A stretch of 14,718 bases of DNA, taken from assembly GCA_027604665.1 (NCBI GenBank), contig JADGIZ010000383.1, positions 1-14,718 of the forward strand. Reading direction: 5' to 3'. The translations under genes were made by a program, and so were the position numbers. A model generated the notes under the pieces. That model saw nothing but the letters and a program-made list of their open reading frames with translations. It did not search any database and had not been told where the DNA came from. The DNA is from Polyrhizophydium stewartii. Taxonomy: Eukaryota; Chytridiomycota; Chytridiomycetes; Rhizophydiales. Below, piece by piece: positions 10,157 through 14,718 of the stretch (its first letter is position 1; each line of letters begins with the position of its first letter).

Positions 10157-10427
10157 GATGGCGGGATCATTCGCGCATCTGGTTTCTTCGCCTTTCTTTT
10201 GGCGGGCGTGGGCTGGGCGGCGAAGAGGCCGGCGCGCCGGCAGCCACCGACCAGCGCGGGCGGCCACCGACACCCGCTGCGGGCAGGAGGCCGCCTCCGC
10301 GGGGTAGAACTGGCGCGCGGGCGTGCCTGCCGCGGACGACTGCCGCGCGGGCGTAGCTCGGGGAGGGGGGAGGCGGCTGACACCCTGTCGGCTTGGCCGT
10401 GGCTTGGACCTTGTGCGGACCCCGCAG
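10157..10427 (+). other. Gap between RasGEF stop and DPM2; probable DPM2 5' end and intron
   Basis: These 271 bp are very GC-rich. The only plus-strand ATG is at 10158, one base after the RasGEF TGA. It reads MAGSFAHL, and a GTTTCT donor at 10182 would be in phase 0 with the DPM2 exon at 10428. The resulting 246-nt intron would be the longest in the window. A GGCTGAC branch word near 10375 and the CCCCGCAG acceptor at 10427 support an intron ending here. Other GT sites from this ATG are out of frame or lie past a TAG. No other gene is visible. Confidence 0.4.
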
Positions 10428-10790
10428 GCGACAACGTCGGACCGGCTCGTGGGCAGCGTGCTCCTGCTCATCAGCATGCTGGTGTTCACCTACTACTCGG
10501 CCTGGGTCTTCCTTCTGGTGCGGCTGCCGCCCGCACACACCCGTGTCGCCGCCGCCGTCGCCGCCGCCGCCGCCCTCCTTGCGAGAGCCTCCTGTTGGCT
10601 GACCCCCCTCTTGGCGACACCTCACCGACAGCCGTTTGTGCGCGAGGACCACCCGCTGCACAACTACTTCCTGCCCTCAGAGTGGGCGATCCTGATCCCC
10701 GTGGGCCTGCTGGTCGTTGGCCTGACGGGCATCTTTGGCTTCATCTCGATGGTGCTCCTCAAGACCTCGGCCAAGAAGAAGCTGAGCTGA
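10428..10790 (+). CDS. DPM2: DPM2, regulatory subunit of dolichol-phosphate-mannose synthase (5' end unresolved)
   Basis: Small ER membrane protein that stabilises the catalytic DPM1 subunit, which makes Dol-P-Man for N-glycans, GPI anchors and O-mannosylation. Supported exons are 10428-10517 and 10632-10790 (82 aa). Removing the 114-nt intron, which has a GGCTGAC branch, joins AWVFLL to PFVREDHPLHNYFLP, just as human DPM2 (84 aa) reads AWVILLPF...KYFLP. Two membrane helices are clear: SVLLLISMLVFTYYSAWVFL and WAILIPVGLLVVGLTGIFGF. The family's FTYYxAW and MLKT-like (VLLKT) motifs and a basic Lys-rich end are present. The first few residues must come from an upstream exon; the only candidate ATG is at 10158. 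The intron is a multiple of three and stop-free, so its retention would insert 38 residues. It is sandwiched between two RasGEF genes with no evident functional link. Confidence 0.85.
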   Translation, partial: ATTSDRLVGSVLLLISMLVFTYYSAWVFLLVRLPPAHTRVAAAVAAAAALLARASCWLTPLLATPHRQPFVREDHPLHNYFLPSEWAILIPVGLLVVGLTGIFGFISMVLLKTSAKKKLS

Positions 10791-11002
10791 CGCGGCACGG
10801 CCGACGACCCTGTCGAGATGCAGGACCCGGCCGCGCCTGCCTCGACGCCTCGGGCTTCGGCTGCAGAGCCTGAACATGCGGCACAAGAGTCGTAACGCTC
10901 TCACAGCACATCGCACAAAACAAAACAAAACGAATCCAAAAAAAACAACAGCACATTCACAACAGGATGCTTGGGTTTTTGTGGGGCTAGGTGGGGGTGA
11001 AG
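10791..11002. other. Convergent intergenic region with an A-rich tract
   Basis: This 212-bp stretch separates the stops of DPM2 (plus) and the second RasGEF (minus), so it must hold both 3' ends. An A-rich segment at about 10916-10948 (AAAACAAAAC repeats, then eight A) stands out against the GC-rich background. Read on the minus strand it is a T-rich tract. The first 105 bp remain open in the DPM2 frame after its TGA. No AATAAA is present. Confidence 0.5.
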
Positions 11003-14000
11003 TCATACTGGTCGCGGCCCACCAGAGTCGCGGTCGCGAGCTTCGAGCTCAAGTGACCGCTTGTAAGCATCCTGCCGCCGCATCCGTCAATCCAAAAAAG
11101 CAAGTGTCAGCGCCACACCGCCAATCTATCTCTCCCTCTCTCGACCAGCAGCTGCATCGGCACGCATCGCGCACCTCCTCGCTCATGCGCGGGAAGCCCG
11201 AGATCAGCTCCATAAGCTGCGCATTGCGCCGCCATTCGTACGGCCTGCAAGCGTGTATGCACGCCCGCACGCGCGCACACGCGGCGCGAGACGTCAGCCC
11301 GCCCGGATCCCCTCTGCCCTCCCAGAAATCTCTGCCTCGCACAAGCGATCGCATACCTGATCTGGAAGTTGTTGATCATGAGAATCACGTCGCCGATGAG
11401 CAGGAACTTGTGCAAGTTGACGGTGCCATCGGGCTTGAAGTCCTTGTGCGACTCGTCGTTGTACAGCAAGTCGCGTAGGAACATGCCCCTGCGACCAGTA
11501 CGCCCCCCCACACACACACCGCATCCATGTCCACAAGCACGCGCGGGGGCAGCCGTCAGACAACAAGCTTCGCAGTTGTGCTTCGAGCCAGTGAGGTTGA
11601 CGCGGCACGCTTCTCACAGATACGGAATGCACGGCGAGCTGCTCTGCTTGAGCGCGACGCGGTAGCGCGCAAACGACTTGAACGAGCTCATGAGATCCTC
11701 GAGCTCCTTGAACTCGGCGTAGATCTGGTGGTCCGAGATGTGCTGCAGCGTGTGCTTGAGACGCGCAATGGGCGAGCTGTTGATGCCTGCGATCACGGCA
11801 ATCAGGCTGTTGTAGTTGTTGTACATGCGCAGCGCCTTGATGGCGCCAATAGCACAGAGCGAGGTTGTCGGCACGCGGCCGTGTCGAAGCAAGTCAGTGG
11901 AGAATGGAACTGCCAGATGTGTGGTGTAAAAGGTACCTGTGCGATGCGGATGAACTTGGCAATGACGCGCGCGCGTGCCTTTGGCTCTGCTTCGGCCAGG
12001 ATCGCCGATGCGACCCTGATGACGTCATCACATCGTCAGAGGCAGCGTGGCGGTACTCGCAGGAGAAGCATCCCCTGTCCCACCGCACCACGACGAGATC
12101 TCGTTGAACAGCTGCACGCCCTGCATTACCGACTGCGTGTGCTTGCCCTTTCGCGACTTGCTCCACAGGTTGTTGACGAGATCACGCGGCTGGTTTCGGG
12201 TGCCTGTCAGCCGCCATGCAGGCGTATGCAGACACGCGCGCGGCGACTCGCCTTGACGAGCTTGAAGAGATCCCACTCCATGAGACAAAGCTGTTGCGCA
12301 ATGGCCGTGCTCTCGCAGTCGAGAAGCGCGCGGCAGGCATTCAGTAGCGCGCCAGGAGACGGCGGCGGGCCGCGCGGCGGAGCACCGGCCGTCGTGATCT
12401 CTGTCGGCGGTCGGACAGGCAGCAGGCCCTGCGGCGCCTGCGGGTCCGCCTGCTGCGCGGTGTCATCGGACGACGCCGGACCCGCATCAGTGTCCGTCAT
12501 GCCCCAGTCTGTCGGCTCCTGCGCAAGGGCTTCTGCCGATGGCGTGAACACAAGCCGCGAGAGCCGCTGGAACACTGCCGCGAAAGCCGGCCGCGTCGAG
12601 CAGACGTCGAGAAAGACCAGGAGCGTGAACCGCATCTTCTCAGAGTTAAAGTCCTGCCAGTAGTTGGACACCCAGTGGATCAAGACATTGCAGACCCTGT
12701 GCCAGCCCGAAAGTGGTCAGCATCAATGCCCGCTGTGCCTTGGAAGAGTGCGTGCTGGATGGCACAACCTCAGCTGCACGGGGTGGATCGAGGCGTTGCG
12801 GCCGCCAGACGGTGCATCCGAGATCTTGTCGTACTCGTCGAAGCGGTCCACCAGCCTGTCGAGCAGCTCGCTCGGACGCATGAACTTTGGATAGAGCATC
12901 AGGATGATCTTGGTGAACTCGACGTCTTTGATGACCGAGAGACGCTTGATGAGCATTCACGTATGGGGGCTGACCGTCGGCCAAGAAGAGCAGAGAAATG
13001 GCACGCACCATGCGAGTCGGCCGACGTCATGCGCTCGACCAGCTCCGAAAAGGTGCATCCCTCGCAGACGGCCCTTCGCTCGACAAGCGACGCAAACGAT
13101 GCATTGGAAGCGCTTCGCGCCGAAAACACATCGAATCTGTCAGCCGAGCGTGCCTCCCTGACGATCACCACGACGAAGCCCCCATCTGTGCACAAACCTG
13201 GATCTGTTCGACGGCGCGTCCGAAACCCTGCGCGCCAGCACGGGCGGCGCCGAGTTGTGGCTCTCGCGATGCGCCGCGGACCGCGAGTCGTCATCTGCGC
13301 CATCCGACCGCGACGAGTCCTGCGAGAGCACCGACTGCGTCGACATGTGCCTGGGATCCGCCTGCGCCGCGGTGGCAGCCGCACGCACCGACTCGCCGGA
13401 CGCCATCGCGGCGATGCTGGCACCCCGCTGCAGGCTGCCATACAGCGCCCTTGGCGGGGCCGTGAGCGCGGGCTCGGCCTCGCGGGCCGGCGCCGCATGC
13501 TGCACGGGCGCATCCAGTGGTGCGGATGCCGGCGGGGGTGTCACCGCAGCGGGCGACGCCGCATGGCTGGGCTTGTGCTGCAGCTGCGCGCTCAGGCGCC
13601 GCATCATCTTGAGCTGCGCCTTGAGCGCATCGTGCGAGCTTGATGCCGCCGCTGCCGACTGCGAGCTGCCGGTGCCCATGGCTGCCGGCGACACGGAGCG
13701 CGATCCCGGCATGCTTGCATCGGGGACGCTCTGGTCTGCCGGCACACGCACAGGCGAGGCAGCAGCGGCAGCGGTAGCAGCAGCAGCACCGTCAGCGGCC
13801 ACCGCAGCCGAGGCGGGAGGCGGGTCCTGACTTGTCATCTGCACGACCGCAGCAGACATGGCCGCCGAAGCTGCATCTCCGAACAACGAGTAAACGAGCG
13901 TGGTGTGAGATACATAAATGCAGACGGGCGCACACACTGCCGCCCGCGACGCACCCGCGCGCCTGAAGATGGTGCGGACGAGCTCCTGGCAGACCATGCG

Positions 14001-14718
14001 CATGCCGTCGCGCTGCGCGTCGCTCGCGGCAGCCATCTCCATGAACGTCACGTCAAATACGGACGCAAGCTTGGATCCGAGGGTGTAGTCGACCTCGCGC
14101 ACGCGGTCCTCCTGGCCCAGGTTGCAGCCGAGCAGCGCGGCGGGGATCTGCATGTCGCGCAGGATGTCTGGCGGTCCGGCGGGCGTTGCGATCGCGGCGG
14201 GCCCGCGGCGGAGGCAGCGAGGCGGAGGCATGAGACCCATGTGCAGGCGACAAGCGACAGGCGGCAGGAGGCAGGCGACAGGCGGGGTCTTCGCACCGAG
14301 CATCGACGGCATGCTGAAGAACGACAGGCGGTCGCAGACGTCGTAGAACAGGATGGCTGCGTCCGAGGCCGCAAGGGACTGGCCCGCGCAGGTGAGCGCC
14401 GAGACCCGCAGGTGCGACGGATCACCGCCCCCGCCCAGCGCAACGACATTCAAACGCAGTCAACGACACCGATGCGTGAGACACGGGCGAGCCGCTGCGT
14501 GCGGCAGACGCAGGACACGCAGAGCAGCCCTTGGGAGGGGGAGGGGGCGGCGGGGAAAACGCACCGGCGGCACCGCGGCCTCGGGCGTGTCGGCGTCGGT
14601 GTCAATGTCGCTCTCGGGCACCACGTCGAACAGGATGCTGCAGTCCGCGACTCCGCCGCCGCCGTTGACGGGGCATCGAAAGACAAACGGCTCGGGATCT
14701 GCGGCCGGGGGGTGGGGC
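11003..14718 (-). CDS. RasGEF with degenerate N-terminal Ras-like domain (5' partial)
   Basis: Predicted Ras-family exchange factor fused to a GTPase-like domain; the 5' end lies outside the window. Exons: 14718 (or 14698)-14565, 14378-14297, 14167-13955, 13870-13198, 13136-13009, 12925-12769, 12696-12252, 12189-12089, 12015-11937, 11835-11618, 11488-11357, 11244-11175, 11071-11003; about 839 codons. The first three exons follow a Ras fold from strand 2 on: SILFDVVPE where LDTAGQE is expected, SDAAILFYDVCDRLSF, IPAALLGCNLGQEDRV where GNKxDL is expected, and FMEMAA where ETSA is expected. An Ala/Pro/Ser linker follows (13870-13198). The REM domain has FSELVERM, FMRPSELLDRLVDRF and IHWVSNYWQDF. 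The CDC25 domain has AQQLCLMEWDLFKLVK, PRDLVNNLWSK, FNEISSW, YNNYNSLIAVIAGINSSPIA, CIPYLGMFLRDL and SLELEARD near the end. Two acceptors are ambiguous (13137 or 13158; 13871 or 13877). The intron ending at 14379 is the least certain. Confidence 0.82.
12190..12251 (-). other. GC-AG intron in the second RasGEF
   Basis: On the minus strand exon 7 of the listed set ends CTCGTCAAG and the intron begins GCGAGT. The intron is 62 nt, has a GGCTGAC branch and ends ACCAG before CCGCGTGAT (PRD). The join KLVK-PRDLVNNLW keeps CDC25 spacing and phase 0. The neighbouring GT (GTCGCC) is in phase 1 and would break the frame. AAG|GCGAGT is close to the known GC-donor consensus AAG|GCAAGT. Confidence 0.75.
14242..14285. 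repeat. Short imperfect tandem repeat inside an intron
   Basis: Units of the form AGGCGACA / AGGCGGC repeat imperfectly about five times. The repeat lies within the 129-nt intron at 14296-14168 of the second RasGEF, between its GTGCGA donor and its GCCAG acceptor. It explains the odd Pro/Leu/Cys/Arg-rich open reading there. Confidence 0.7.

Noticed and set aside
10167..10661. Minus-strand open frame over DPM2 and its upstream gap
   Set aside because: It covers the well-conserved DPM2 exons in antisense and is Gly/Pro/Arg-rich only because of base composition.
10916..10948. A-rich tract as the poly(A) tail of a retroposed copy
   Set aside because: DPM2 upstream retains its intron and there is no flanking duplication. 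It is more simply part of the convergent 3' ends.
13255..13830. Plus-strand open frame of 191 codons rich in Ala, Ser and Cys
   Set aside because: It is antisense to the low-complexity Ala/Pro/Ser linker of the second RasGEF. GC-rich repeats keep all frames open, and there are no splice signals or domain on the plus strand.
14379..14453. Reading SALTCAGQSLAASDAAIL as a coding Ras switch II with a DTAGQ-like motif
   Set aside because: There is no AG acceptor upstream of it in frame, an in-frame TGA precedes it, and the preceding exon already supplies the strand-3 segment SILFDVVPE. The first usable acceptor is GGCCAG at 14379.

Overview
This window is nuclear DNA from a GC-rich, gene-dense eukaryote that builds cilia. 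Genes are split by many short introns (36 to 186 nt). Most introns start GTGCGN, GTGAGN or a similar GTG donor. Most carry a CTGAC, CTGAT or CTCAC branch-point word shortly before the acceptor. A kinesin-2 motor subunit and a CEP83-like centriolar protein point to a flagellate. A metazoan/fungal-type DPM2 and two multidomain RasGEFs fit an opisthokont, apusomonad or amoebozoan-grade protist. The species cannot be named from sequence alone. All functional names come from remembered family sequences, not from a search.

Layout, left to right. Positions 59-155 (minus) hold the first exon of an unrecognised gene that leaves the window. Positions 281-3264 (minus) encode a complete KIF3B/FLA8-type kinesin-2 of 914 aa in four exons. 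Only 87 bp separate its start codon from that of the next gene. Positions 3352-6275 (plus) encode a 620-aa all-coiled-coil CEP83-like protein in 16 exons. Positions 6341-10156 (plus) encode an 843-aa protein with ankyrin repeats, coiled coil, REM and CDC25 (RasGEF) domains in 16 exons. Positions 10428-10790 (plus) encode DPM2, whose first few codons are unresolved. Positions 14718-11003 (minus, 5' end outside the window) encode a second RasGEF whose N-terminal part looks like a degenerate Ras-family GTPase domain.

How the genes relate. The divergent KIF3B/CEP83 pair forms a small ciliary module: CEP83 acts at distal appendages, where the basal body docks, and kinesin-2 drives anterograde intraflagellar transport. 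The shared promoter has repeated TGTTTGC words. The two RasGEFs point toward each other across DPM2. They share several intron positions, including an unusual GC-AG intron at the same codon boundary, so they look like old paralogs. DPM2 stabilises dolichol-phosphate-mannose synthase in the ER and has no obvious functional link to its neighbours.

Main uncertainties: whether the CEP83-like and ankyrin-RasGEF genes are ever spliced together (the stop codon of the first lies inside a near-perfect splice donor); where DPM2 starts; and a few tandem-acceptor choices noted in the entries.
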